DNA of 64,000 nt from Limanda limanda (taxonomy: Eukaryota; Chordata; Actinopteri; Pleuronectiformes; Pleuronectidae), in the NCBI RefSeq assembly GCF_963576545.1, contig NC_083637.1, positions 15,789,507-15,853,506 on the forward strand, written 5' to 3'. The position numbers were made by a program, and so were the translations under genes. Positions within the stretch are counted from its first letter, which is position 1; each line of letters starts with the position of its first letter. The notes under the pieces are model-generated. The model ran no database searches. It had not been told where the DNA came from and was given only the letters and a program-made list of their open reading frames with translations. This document shows positions 35,125-47,431 of the stretch, piece by piece.

Positions 35125-38100
35125 CTGGCGTACATTCTGGAGTTTGGTCATCGGTGATTCTCTGCATCTGAGTTTCCACCGTGTCTTCCCAGGCAGGTCT
35201 TGATTCAAATACATCCTCTTTTCCAGAGGATGGTTTCACGCATGGCAATTGATTGCCATCAGAATCTGAACTATGTGAGGCTGGGATGTCATATGTGAAG
35301 ATAACAGAATCTGGGCTCTTGTGACTGGCACTGCTTGTATCATCAGTATCCAAAGAAGACCTAACAGATGTTTCTATAGTCTTAGAAACTTGGTTTTCTT
35401 TTCTCTGATCAGAGGAAATAACCAGAGGTTTGGAAGGGGGGAAGTTTGCTTTAGAAGAGGATTGACTGCTCTCAGAATAACACCTTGAGTCTTTGTAAGA
35501 GGTTTTACTACTGACACTATCAGTCTGAGATCGAGTTCTACGATCCATGGTTAAGCTTTTATCTGCTTTTCTTTGAACTGGACCAAGCACAGTCATCTGT
35601 GAGTCTTTGGACATCATTTCTGATATGAAATGGGAAGCCTCTTGAATTGGGCTGATTGCAAATGGTGGGGTTGAATCCTGATGACATGCTGGGATGACAG
35701 CCTGCACAGCTGAAATGGACACCTCTATGACTGAGCACTGGTCCTCTTCATCTTCCTCCTCCCCCTCATCATCATCGTTAGAAGAATCTGTGGAGTTGTG
35801 GCTTTCCTCTGAATATGCCGAATGGACAACTGTGGATGCTTCTAATTGAAGCTCAGCTACAGTAGAGTCTAGATAGTCTAGACCAAAGCTGTCAAGGCTT
35901 CCAACCTCACTTTGCACATTGGTTAGTTTCTCCAAGGCATTGGGGGAAACAAGCTGAACCTCAATGGAGCTGCCAAGATTAGCTTCTGAAAGGGGCTTTT
36001 CACTCTCTGACTTGTTACTTGAGTGATTGATGAGCATTCTGGGTTTGGGTATAGGAATATTCTCATTTGAATTTTGAGCCAGAGGAGATGTGGGCATCTT
36101 TTGAGGGGTTGTGTCAGTACACGAATAACTCTTTTCTAAAGTAAAAGACTTAATGACTGACTGACCTTCCCCATTCTCCTCTGCCACATCTTCATCAACT
36201 GGATGCTCCCCAATATGAAAAAATGCATATCCTTCCGCTTCTTCGTCAAAACTTGTCAAATCAATAGCACCCCCTCTGGTCATTTCGAACAGCTTCCCCT
36301 CTTGAAATTGAAATGGGTCAGGATCAGTGCTCTCATCAGCTGGAGTCCGATTAGGTGTTCTGTCCACTGCAGGACAAACAATCATCTGTTTCTCCGCCTT
36401 AACCTGTGAATTCAGGGCCACATCAATGTCACCCTCACACCCAGGTCTGCTGATGGTATCTAAGCTGTCAGTCAGAGGAAACTCAACTTCATCATCATCT
36501 GGATGGTGCTCATCTCTCACAAAGCTGGCAAATTGTGTGTCATTGACTGAGGCATGGTCACTTTCTCTTTCATCTTTCTCTTGGTATATTTGCACTTCTT
36601 TTCTTCTACCTTCAAACATTGGAACATACTCCTCACTGTCTGGATCAGGTTCTTTTTCATTTGTAGGTGAACTCAATGAATCATCATCAGATTGAGTTAT
36701 TTTCAGATGTGACTGAATTTCGTCCTTCTCTGTAATACTTGAATTAACATCTGTTGGTTCAATGAGTGTATGAGTGTCTTCTATCACCCATTTGTCTGAC
36801 ATTTCCCCTGGTGTTTCTTGTGACAAAGACTGTGTTACTGGGCCAGCATAGAGATTTAGTTCAGTGTCTTTGAAATCCCCAGTCACTAAAGAGGTGTCTC
36901 TCTTAAATGTAGACTCCTGGTCCATCTCCTCGAATGTTTTGATCTTTGCAGCCATTTTAAACATCTCCTCTTCTGGGGTGATCTGTTTTTTAGTGGTGTA
37001 ATTAATGTCACTTTCCATTTGGATATTTACGCCAGTTTCTTCATGCTCATCATGCTCACCTTCATACCCGTAAATATTTGTGTCATGAGCGAAACATGCT
37101 TTGAGCTGGGAAGCATAATCCTCATACACAGCTGTCTTGAAGGGCATCTTAAATTCGGATCCCTCTGATTTAGTGGGACTTCCCTCGAGAGAATCTGGAG
37201 AAGGAGATTCTCCAGTAGGGCTTGGCTCAATTGAATCAGGAGATTTTTTTGAAGATCTATCCTCCTCAAGAGGACTGGCCTCGAGTGAATCTCGTTGACA
37301 TGGCTCTTTAGCTGGGTCATTAAATAACATATTGTTGAGGTTCTCCAAATCACATGGACGCTGTAGTGTGCGAGAACTACTTGGTGGTAAAAATGTGTCT
37401 GTCTTGAAGGTTGAATGAGCATCAACTACACTGACATCTTCATGATCACTGTTACAGCCATCAGCTGTTGCATATGACGTTGTAATTCCCACTATCCCTG
37501 CAGTAGACCCATTAAAATCTGACATTGCATCAAGTGAGAATTTAGCCTCACCCTCCTCAGATGAGAAACTCCATCCACTTTCCAAAACCACCTTTTCATT
37601 GATATCCGAAGCGTCTAACTTTGTATCTTTGGGTGAGAGATTTTCTCTTGTTGAGACTTTTTTTAGTATGATTTGTTTGTAGCTCTCCTTGACTAAATCC
37701 TCTTCTTGGTGGTATTGTCTCACATCTGGCCCTTCCTTGAGATACTGATCTAAGTCACTACTGAGCAGTGACAACATGCCTGACATGTCCCTCTCAGCTG
37801 TGGGTGGCTGCTGTGCCTTTTTCATGATAGTAACTTCTTGGAACGGTCTCTCCAAAACAGAACTTGGTGACAGTTCTGAGCCTCCAACCACATCAGTGTG
37901 CATGTACTCATTTGCCTTTTCGCCTACGTTATCCTCCGAATTATTACGTGTCAGTATAACTTGTTTGCAGGTCTCATGGACTAGATGCTCTACTGGATGA
38001 CATTCTGATGCAACTGGCCTTTCCTTGAGATACTGATCTAAGTCACTACTGAGCATTGACAACATGCCTGACATGTCCTTCTCAGCTGCAGGTGGCTGCT

Positions 38101-41100
38101 GAACCTTTTTCTTGATAGTAACTTCTTGGAATGGTCTGTCCAAACAGGAACTGGGAGACAATTCTGAGCCTCCAACCACATCAGTCTGCATGTACTCATT
38201 TACCTCTTCACCAATATTATCCTCCAAATTATTACGTGTCAGTATAACTTGTTTGCAGGTCTCATGGACTAGATTCTCTACTGGATGACATTCTACTGCA
38301 ACTGGCCTTTCCTTGAGATACTGATCTAAGTCACTACTGAGCATTGACAACATGCCTGACATGTCCCTCTCAGCTTCAGGTAGCTTCTGTGGCTTTTTCT
38401 TGATAGTAACTTCTTGGAATGGTCTTTCCAAACGAGAACTGGGAGATAATTCTGAGCATCCAACCACATCAATGTGCATGTACTCATTTGCCTCTTCACC
38501 TATGTTATCCACCAAATTATTACTTGTAATTTTAACTTGTTTGCAGGTCTCATGGACTAGATGCTCTACTGGATGACATTCTACTGCAACTGGCCTTTCC
38601 TTGAGATACTGATCTAAGTCACTACTGAGCAGTGACAACATGCCGGACATGTCCCTCTCAGCTGCAGGTGGCTGCTGTGCCTTTTTCAAGATAGTAACTT
38701 CTTGGAACGTTCTCTCCAAAACAGAACTTGGGGACAGTTCTGAGCCTCCAACCACATCATATTGCATGTACTCATTTGCCTCTTCACCTATGTTATCCTC
38801 CAAATGATTACGTGTGAGTATAACTTGTTCGAAGCTCTCATTGACCAGATCATCATCTGGGTGGCATTGTATTGCCACTGGACTTTCCTTGAGATACTGA
38901 TCTAAGTCACTACTGAGCATTGACAACATGCCTGACATGTCCCTCTCAGCTTCAGGTAGCTTCTGTGGCTTTTTCTTGATAGTAACTTCTTGGAATGGTC
39001 TTTCCAAACGAGAACTGGGAGATAATTCTGAGCATCCAACCACATCAGTGTGCATGTACTCATTTGCCTCTTCACCTATGTTATCCACCAAATTATTACT
39101 TGTAATTTTAACTTGTTTGCAGGTCTCATGGACTAGATGCTCTACTGGATGACATTCTACTGCAACTGGCCTTTCCTTGAGATACTGATCTAAGTCACTA
39201 CTGAGCAATGACAACATGCCGGACATGTCCCTCTCAGCTGCAGGTGGCTGCTGTGCCTTTTTCATGATAGTAACTTCTTGGAACGGTCTCTCCAAAACAG
39301 AACTTGGTGACAGTTCTGAGCCTCCAACCACATCATATTGCATGTACTCATTTGCCTCTTCACCTATGTTATCCTCCAAACGATTGCGTGTGAGTATAAC
39401 TTGTTCAAAGCTCTCATTGACCAGATCATCATCTGGGTGGCATTGTATTGCCACTGGACTTTCCTTGAGATACTGATCTAAGTCACTACTGAGCAATGAC
39501 AACATGCCGGACATGTCCCTCTCAGCTGTAGACTGCTGGTGGTGAGTCTTTCCTTGGATACAAACTTCTTGGAATGGTGTCTCCAAAACAGAACTTGGTG
39601 TCATTTCTTTGACTTCAACCACATCAGCCTGCATGTGTTCATTTTCCTCTCCACTTATCCTTTCCTCAAAATGATGACTTGTCAGTATAACTTGTTCAAA
39701 GCTCTCATGGACTAGATCCTCATCTGGGTGGCATTGTATTGCCACTGGATTTTCTCTGAGATAATGATCTAAGTCATCACTAAGAAGTGAGAACATGCCT
39801 GACATATTCTTCTCAGTTGTAGACTGTTGTTGGTGAGTCTTTCTCTGGATATCAACTTCTTTGACAGGTGTCTCCAAAACAGGATTTGATTTCAGTTCCT
39901 TGACTACGACCACATCAGTAGGCCGATGTTCTTTTGACTCTCCATCAATCTTATCCTCCAAATTAGCACTCGCTTCAACTGTTATTGTTTGCTGCTCATT
40001 TCTTGGATCTTTGGAATTTGGGATCTTAGTGAGAGTGACTTCTTCAAATTTCTCTTGGGTAACATCCTCATCCCGAGGTCTATTATCCACTGGTCTGTCC
40101 TTGAGATACAGGTCCAGGTCACTGCTGATCAGTGATGGCATGCCTGACATGTCCTTTACTTTTGTAGATGGTTGATGTGACATCTTTTTCTTAACCCAAT
40201 CTTCCTTCATTGAAAGTTCTTCAGTCAAGATTGGTTGGATTTCGTCAACTCTCCTTGTAATTGAAAGTTCTTCAATTGTTGCTTGATCTATTTCTTGCAA
40301 GGTCCCATCCATAATTGCTCCTTTGTTTTCATCAGTTATATATGTGAGGATTTCTTTATCCTTGTCCTTTGTTAAAATGATTTGTTCAAATTTATCCTGA
40401 ACAACATCTTCATCTGATGGCTGTCGTACCAGAGGCTGAGCTTGTAGATCCTGATCCAAATCACTGCTCATTAAAGACAACATCCCTGACATATCTCGTA
40501 CTGCAGTGGATGTCTGATTAGATGTTTTCTTCGCGATGTGGACTTCTTTAAGTTTGGCCTCCTCAATTTTGACATTTGGTACTTCAGTGTCAATTTGTGT
40601 ATAGAGGATTTTGTTTCCGTGAGTAGTCGTATTGTCCATCCATGATTCACGCATTTTCTCTTCTGGTGAAGGTGTGTTGCACTTCTCTTCTCTTCCAGCA
40701 GAGTAAGTATGCATTTTGTTGTTCACTTGGTGGGTCAGTATGGGTCCTTCATAATTGTCGCTCTCTCCTGAGCTGGAATGAGGGGTCCTAATACCAACAC
40801 TAGTGTCTGAGGTTTCAGCCATGCCTTCATGTTTGGGACTGTCAGGACTTAGTTCATCATCTTTCTTTTGAGTCTCAAAACGAGAAACATCTTTCCCAAA
40901 ATAATCTTTCATACATGGAATCATTATAGATGCTGGATTTGCATTAGATTCATCACCCTGGGTCTCTTCCTCAGGTTCCTCCATCTGATTGCTAACATCT
41001 GCAGTTGTTGACGTTTGCTTGAATAGCTGGTACTCTGGACTTTGTTCCAGCTCAGCCTTGATGTCGGCACTAAAATCCTCAGAAGGTCTACGATCAGGAC

Positions 41101-43257
41101 TGATTTGCATGTCCACAGATGAACTCCTCCCTTTGCTTATGACAGGCTCTTCTAAGTGCATCCTGCCACGGCTCTTCCCTGTGCACTCTTGTTCCTTACT
41201 TTGAGGGCTAACCCTTCCATCCTCAAATTCAATTGTATCAACATTTGTTGCTGTCTCACCCAAATAAGTGGTACCTGAAAACAGTTGTGATTCCCCAGAG
41301 GCATCTCTTTTTAGGTTTACTGTTTGAGGTTCTACATCCAATGCTCCAGATATGTTGGCATCACTCTCAGGATGGTAAAAAGCAGGATTCTGTATTTGTG
41401 TTTGTAATTCTGGCTCCTGTGTAGGACTGAGTTTGATCCATTCTTTTTGTTCAGGACATACAGATTCAGATATGGTTGTTGAAATACAAGAATAAGCCAC
41501 TGCTTTGGGTTCCAATAGCCCTCCAAAAGATTCCTGTTCAGTTTGGAATGTTTTCATCCGCTCCTTCACAGAGATGGTCTCTTTCTCTGAAAACTCTGTT
41601 GTATCTCTCTGTGGGATAACCCTTCCATCGTCACAGAGAACTGTATCCGCAAATGTTACTGTCTTAACAGAAGGAGCAGCATCGGAATTCAAGGGCATTT
41701 TCTCAGACACATGTGTTGGTTGATCTTCCAAGTCTGTCTCGCCATGGATGTTGACATCGCTTTGTGAATGGAAAATTGTCAGGCTCTGAGCTTGATTTTG
41801 TGATTTTGGCGCTTGGGTAGGACTTTGTTTAAACATCTGTACGTCTTCAGCAACTTCTGATCGGGACATAAATGTTGAAATACAGGAAGCTATAGGTTTG
41901 TGTTCAAATAGCCCTACTCTAGTTTTTGATGGATCTTGCCCAGACTGGAATGATTTCATCAGGTCCTTCACAGACATAGCCTCATTTTCTGACAACTCTG
42001 CTGTCTCTCTCTGCGGGCTTACTCTTCCGTCTTCACATGGATGTGTATCAACAAATTTCACTGTCTTTCTAAAATTATTACTATCGGACCATAACTCTGT
42101 ATCCTCAGAGTTATCTCTAATTAAGAGAACCGGTTCATCTGTTTTGTCACATTTCTTGACATCACTCGCTTGATGTGAAATTGTGGGGCCCTGATGTTGG
42201 ATTTGTGATTGTGGCTCCTCTGGAGTTTGTTGAAATGTATCATTAGAGGCCACAGCTTTGTGTTCAAATAGCCCAGATTTGCTTTTTGAAGGGTCCTGCC
42301 CAGTTTGGAAGGCTTTCATTAGCTCCCTGACAGACATAGTCTCCTCTAATCTTTCTGTTTGAGATTTAGGGGATATGGGAACTCTTGGAAGCTCTGGAAA
42401 GTCTGCCTCCATCTTCCTTGTTGTGATAGACAATTTTTCTCCATGTGTTGGATCTTGAGTATTTTTTTGCACCTCATCAATTTCAACTTTGTTTTGTAAA
42501 GCTTTCACTCTCTCTTTTATAGATCCTATAGATGTTTCAACCACTAAAGGAGAAGCTGGAGGATCCATAACTGGGGTTGGTACAAGGCCACTCTCATTAA
42601 GGACAACATCACCATCCAAAGACTCCTCTGAGCTCATCCTTTCCAGCTCACACTCAGAGCTGCTACATGCAGAACGCTCCCTGTCTCTGAGTTTCTTCCT
42701 AATAGGTTTCTTGATATCTGGAGGACGCCGTTTGCCATCACGCTTGACTACAACCTGTTCAGATCCATCTTCGGCATGTTCTTCTTCAGAACTCTTCATC
42801 ACTTCAGGTCTCTGTTCAAAGTATTCTTCCATGTCTGTGTTAAGGTGTGAAACCATGCCTGACATGTCTCTCACTTCAGTGGTAGATCCAATTAAAGTCT
42901 TCCTGTCAATGCAAATCTCTTGTATGACTTGTTCTTTGACAAGTGAAATACTCGTGTCAGCCTTAGTCTCACAGATTGAACACCGTTGATCTTTTTTAGC
43001 ATCACCACCTTTTACTTCCTTTCGAGTGCTATCCAGTCCATCTCTTTGAGTCTCTGCAACATTTTCCAGTCTGACTACGGCAAAATGCTCAAAGGCTCCA
43101 GCTTCAGTTCCCTCCTCATTCATTTGCCCTGCAGTCAGAATGGCACACAATTTGATGTCCGACATGTCTGAGAGAAGGTCTGGGCTTGCAAGTGTTGCGG
43201 GGTCAAGAGGTTGATTAGTTCTCAGGGAGAATGTCTCAGTTGATTCTGATTCATCAT
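35125..43257 (-). CDS. ank2: ank2 giant exon 1 (440-kDa-type insert)
   Basis: 8,133 nt, about 2,711 codons, phase 1/1, so it can be a cassette. It is the counterpart of the mammalian ANK2 giant exon that makes the axonal 440-kDa ankyrin-B. Conserved landmarks from the N-terminal side: DESESTET, LASPDLLSDMSD, IKKPIRKKLRDRER, MSSEESL, ETSIGSIKERVKALQ, MSVRELMKAFQTGQDPSK, ITPEEEMFKMAAKIKTFEEM, FQEGKLFEMTRGGAIDLTSF and, at the end, SRPAWEDTVETQMQRI. Otherwise acidic, Ser/Thr-rich and probably disordered. Two lineage-specific expansions lie inside: three copies of the MSVRELMKAF module (41.2-42.3 kb) and about ten tandem copies of a 96-residue DMSGML repeat (37.7-40.5 kb). The start is set by the only acceptor that keeps phase with the 22-nt exon; the open frame upstream of 43257 is intronic. 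Confidence 0.93.
37690..40520 (-). repeat. tandem 288-nt coding repeats in giant exon 1
   Basis: Ten copies of a motif around RDMSGMLSLLSSDLDQYLKE. The DMSGM codons sit near 37781, 38069, 38357, 38645, 38933, 39221, 39509, 39800, 40145 and 40487. Seven consecutive copies are spaced exactly 288 nt (96 codons); the three N-terminal ones are about 290-345 nt apart and more divergent. Each unit also carries an ELSPSS..LERPFQEVTI block and an EEANEYM block. A single ancestral-looking copy (DMSGMVSHLNTDMEEYFEQR) lies outside the array near 42860. Confidence 0.93.
41180..42340 (-). repeat. triplicated MSVRELMKAF module
   Basis: Three diverged copies of a 120-133-residue module: MSVRELMKAFQTGQDPSK (about 42311-42337), MSVKDLMKSFQSGQDPSK (about 41951-41977) and ISVKERMKTFQTEQ (about 41551-41575). 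Each is followed by a LFEHK/LLEPK segment and a CEDGRVSPQ-like segment. Mammalian ANK2 has one such motif. Confidence 0.85.
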
Positions 43258-44997
43258 CTTCATTTTGAAAAAAATCATAATCAAAAAGGGTAAAGAACAT
43301 AAGGGACAAATGAAGTGGGGAAGAGAGACATCAGAAAATTGTGATCAAGACAATGCCATCAAAAATCCATCTTCAGTTCACAGAGCAAGTAGAAGGGCAG
43401 AGGATAAAGGAGTCTTGAAAGGAAGACCCAAAAAGGAGATGACCAAGGGTTCCAGAAGAGTTTAAAGGGGAAGAAGACCAGCAGCAGCACAAGCAAAGCC
43501 AGGCGGAGTAACAAAAGAGGTAGAATGTTGGAAAGAATAATGATTTTCTAATTTGTTTGACTACATATTCAGAAATGTAAAGGTTATATATACGATTTTC
43601 ACCGCCACTATATTTCGTAATAATCAGCATCTCTCACCACAACAAATGCATTGTTGGCCATGCCACTGCCAAAAGTCTCCCCTCCCTTTGTGTTCTCTTC
43701 AAACTGTTGCCCTCACGGTCTATAGCTGAACACACGCCTGAACTGGCAACCAACACAAGGAACCGAAAAAAACTCGAATCCCAACACAAACAGAGGGAGT
43801 GTGACTTCATTCTCTGCTCCAGATGCCATTAGGCCCACTCCACAAGAAGATTGCTGATGGCGACAACTTCAATGTTTAAAACCTCGTATATATAACCTTT
43901 AACACAGGAAACACAAAGAACAAGAGGGCTACACAAAGTCTGATGAAACAGGAAGAAAACATAAAAGACAAACAAAAACTCTCAAGATTGTTGCTGACAT
44001 GAAGCGTCATGTCTGCCCACAAATTAAAATTGTTCAAAGAAAGAATAATATATATAAAAATAATAAACTTTGAATACAAAATTAACATGGTTTGTTAGCA
44101 AGAAGAGGTTTAAGGTAATTGTTAATGGATTACATTTTATTTAAGTTTTGTAAATGAGTTACTCTATTTTTTAAAAACTTTAACTAAAACTTAAATCATA
44201 TCTTATAATAAGAAGGAAGTTCCCGATTAATTAGGGAAAAAACGAAGTGTTGTAAAATTGTTTAAATTGTCAACTCCGTGAGTGAGTGAATGAATGAAAG
44301 CAACTAATGAAAGTTGGTAAATGAAGAAGAAATGTTTACATGATGTACACATGTAAGCAAAAGAACAAATAACATAATGTTCTTTGTCAAGTAATTCAGT
44401 ATAAACATGCCACTGCAAACCTTTTAGGAAATGCAATCTGAGAGAATGATAATTGCCAAAAATGAAAATTTCTTAGATATTATTACAGCACAAATAAAAC
44501 TCATCAGCATGGATTTGAATAAAAACTATTACTTTGACCTCCGTTTATGATTTATAAAAGATTGAAAAAGGTCATGGCAAATACAGAAAATGAAAATGGG
44601 TGGGAGAAAGTCAGTGGGGTTTGGAGTAAGAGAATGAGGAGTACGTCAGCCATAGCATAGCTGCCAGTAACAAACACGTAACCAAAGACAGTGTTAGTAG
44701 AGCAAAATAAAAAGGCAGGGTTATTCCAAAGAGGAATTAAAACACACCAATCGGCACATATCGTGGAACTAAGCGATTTCCATATTTCTGCACTTTATAA
44801 CCTTTAGGATCAGTTATTTTTTTATGTGAACTGCACATTATATAATTGCAGATAAATTATGCACTAATACACTCAGGACCAAGATTGACCATCACTAATA
44901 TAAAATGTCTCAAATGCGTTAAACTATATTACACGATCATTATATCTATCACTTAAAACTTTGTTTGTTCTATTCAAATATTTTAAGTTCAGCTTAC
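43258..44997. other. intron upstream of giant exon 1
   Basis: 1.74 kb with no open frame flanked by splice sites. AT-rich, no repeats of note. Confidence 0.7.
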
Positions 44998-45019
44998 ATT
45001 TCTTGTCACTCTTTTCACT
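44998..45019 (-). CDS. ank2: ank2 22-nt exon before giant exon
   Basis: 22 nt, phase 0 in, 1 out, SEKSDKK (mammalian ANK2 has SEKND here). Acceptor TTTCTGCAG, donor GTAAGC. Its phase-1 end fits both giant exon 1 and, if that is skipped, the death-domain exon at 34358-34435. Confidence 0.85.
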
Positions 45020-45118
45020 CTGCAGAAAAAAAGATAAAAAGGGGTAAAGTTAGCTGCAACCTAATACATATATTATTGTTTCTTTGTTGTGCTATTATAT
45101 AAAGTAAACATTAGTTAC

Positions 45119-45151
45119 CTCATCATCTGCATCTTGGTCTGAATCAGACTC
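45119..45151 (-). CDS. ank2: ank2 33-nt acidic exon
   Basis: 33 nt, phase 0/0, ESDSDQDADDE, matching the acidic ESESDQEQEEE stretch after UPA in mammalian ANK2. Acceptor TTTAG, donor GTAACT. Confidence 0.9.
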
Positions 45152-45252
45152 CTAAAGAGAAGAATGCAGCAGAGGGAAAGCAGACAATGGAGTTACTGCA
45201 AAATAAATCACAGTTATAATAGGTACACAAAGTGAATTCTGTTCATAGGAAC

Positions 45253-45375
45253 CTTTGAGTATGTTGGGAGGGTGATGTTCAGGTTGCAGATAGCGTTGTG
45301 GTTCAGACTACGGTACGTCCTTGGGTCCTTCGTAAAGGACAGGCGGCCACACGGCTCCTGCGCTGTGTCTCTAAT
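45253..45375 (-). CDS. ank2: ank2 exon: UPA domain end
   Basis: 123 nt, phase 0/0; [20 protein letters not shown] then [21 protein letters not shown]. The CNLNITLP end is conserved in all ankyrins. Confidence 0.96.
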
Positions 45376-45470
45376 CTGGACATTAAGGAAACAACAATTC
45401 ACTTAGTTATAGATATTTGACTTCTGAACCTCTGAGTAAATCTGTGGTTTTGTCAGACGTATAGTCATAC

Positions 45471-45596
45471 TTTGATGAAGAGCGCCAGTCTGTTCTCCTT
45501 GAAGGCAAAAAAGCTGAACGCGTGGTGTTGTCCACTCTTGGTAAGAGGCACCAGATTTCCAAAGCAGTCAGCAAATATGGGTTTTCCCTCCAGCAC
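45471..45596 (-). CDS. ank2: ank2 exon: UPA domain
   Basis: 126 nt, phase 0/0; [20 protein letters not shown] then [25 protein letters not shown] packs against the ZU5 tandem to form the spectrin-binding supramodule. Confidence 0.96.
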
Positions 45597-45883
45597 CTGT
45601 ATGTGAATTGAAAGTTGTTTTCATGATTCAGACAAATCAGTAAGGTCTTTGTCCAAACAGCAATATTACATTTTTAAGGACATGAGCTGTGGCCATGTTA
45701 AACTTAACCTCAGTGGAACCCCATTCACTAAAAGTTATTTCCATCACACGTTCTCCCGACTCTTCTTAATAATACCTCTGCACTATTGCTACAGGCTTAT
45801 TCAGCATTACTCCTCTCACTTCTTCTCTAGCCCCATTTCGATGATCCCTTTCCCACTCATCTGTCCCCATCATCACACTGCAC

Positions 45884-46112
45884 CTCAACATCTCTGCTGC
45901 GGGCAACTTCAGTGAAGTTCTCCTGCTGCTCCAGGGTTTTGTCCATCTTGTCGTCCGTCATGCAGAAGCACCGCAGCCGGGCCTCGATGGGGTCCAGTGT
46001 TTTGGCGAAAATGACAAACTTGGCCATGTAGGGAACACAGATGATCTCTCTGTACAGCTGAGAAGAAAAACTAACGGATTCTTGGATCTGTCTGCAGTCT
46101 ATCAGCCAGAAC
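45884..46112 (-). CDS. ank2: ank2 exon: ZU5-UPA junction
   Basis: 229 nt, phase 2 in, 0 out; [20 protein letters not shown] then [18 protein letters not shown] and [20 protein letters not shown], ending RSRDVE. Confidence 0.96.
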
Positions 46113-46268
46113 CTGTGTGGATATGAATATTGAGTGATGTTACCATATAGTTTCACAGTATGCTAGTTGCCCGTGGTATGATTTTAAATCACCTAAACAA
46201 AAGAAAAGTAGGATGTCACAAAGCGTTTCACTTAAAAGTGAAAGCCAGATGACCTGGGAAGTACTTAC

Positions 46269-46365
46269 CTTGCTGACACATTTGTGGTAAAGGAAACACA
46301 TTGGTTGACAAAGGTGAGCGGTGTGGAGCCGGTGATGTCCTCCCATTGGGCAGGAGTGGTTCCGC
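46269..46365 (-). CDS. ank2: ank2 exon: second ZU5 domain
   Basis: 97 nt, phase 1 in, 2 out; [20 protein letters not shown] then [12 protein letters not shown]. Donor GTAAGT. Confidence 0.96.
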
Positions 46366-46604
46366 CTGAAACACAGAAAAATGAGTTTTACCGAACAAGT
46401 CTTACTTGTTCATTAATTAGGTTGTATTTATAGAAAGGATTATTAATGACAGAATTTCTCTTTGCCTTTCAGGCATAATGATGAAACAGCCCCAAAACAT
46501 AACCAAACCAAAACAGGAATAAAAAATAAACATTAGATGACTTTAGATTACATATATTTTTACATTGGTTGCTTATTTGATGATTTATTATTTCCCATAC
46601 TAAC

Positions 46605-46812
46605 CAGTAATACTGCAAAGCAAACGTAAGGTGGGGGTCTCCCCACTGTACCCCGAGCTCGGCTCGTCAGGGTTGGAGCTCTTGGGAATCGGGATCGTCA
46701 TGGTGATTGGTTTGTGGAACTTCCTCCTTCTTGGCTCTAGTGTCACAATTGGGCTAAATGTGGCTTTGTTGCCGAGAATCTTTCTCACCACATCCACATC
46801 AATGGGCTGAGC
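46605..46812 (-). CDS. ank2: ank2 exon: second ZU5 domain
   Basis: 208 nt, phase 0 in, 1 out; [20 protein letters not shown] then [20 protein letters not shown] and [11 protein letters not shown]. Confidence 0.96.
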
Positions 46813-46917
46813 CTAAAGCAAGGTACAAAAGCCATATGAATTCACCAGTTTTATTGATTCCTTTAGGATTTAACGTTCCATGAGTACGTGTCTGGCCAAT
46901 GAATGCACTGTATGTAC

Positions 46918-47129
46918 CTGTAGCCCAACTCTGATCTTCTTTGTGAGGGCTCCTTCAGGGAAGACGGCTTGGACCTGAGGCACAAGAGTGCTGCTGAGGA
47001 CCCCACCCTCTGGTCCGATGAAATGACTGTCTTGCTTTATCCGTGAGACCACCGCAAAGTACTGCGGGAAATCTCGGGTCATGATGCGGCATATTCTTTT
47101 CTTCTCAAGCTCCTCAGGAGAATCAAGTT
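46918..47129 (-). CDS. ank2: ank2 exon: ZU5 domains
   Basis: 212 nt, phase 1 in, 0 out; [20 protein letters not shown] then [50 protein letters not shown]. Covers the end of ZU5-N and start of ZU5-C. Confidence 0.96.
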
Positions 47130-47276
47130 CTGAGACAATCAGAAATAGTAAGTATAAATACCCTGAGTGACATTTCTGTGCTGTGGTGTTTTGATGTATT
47201 GTTTGAATCAGAAATGTTGTGGTGGGATTTCAGCTCCTATCAACAACTACATCACAATCCAGTTACGATCCCTTAC

Positions 47277-47431
47277 TTTCATCCATGCCATTAAGTATCA
47301 GGTTCAGTTCTTCTTCGGTGAAGTCACAGTGGTGTTCCCTCCAGCTCTCCCCGGTCTCACTCCGCAAGATCACCAACTCTCTCTCTGTGCCCCGCAGAGC
47401 CGCAAAATGGGGAATCTCCACAATCACAGGC
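47277..47431 (-). CDS. ank2: ank2 exon: first ZU5 domain
   Basis: 155 nt, phase 2 in, 1 out; from [20 protein letters not shown] through [13 protein letters not shown]. Donor GTAAGG. Confidence 0.95.

Noticed and set aside
34816..35135. Frames encoding VCVCLYVC-type peptides
   Set aside because: Translation of a CA/GT microsatellite.
43258..43309. Starting giant exon 1 at the upstream Met (MSLMFF)
   Set aside because: T-rich intron sequence; phase with the 22-nt exon sets the start at 43257.
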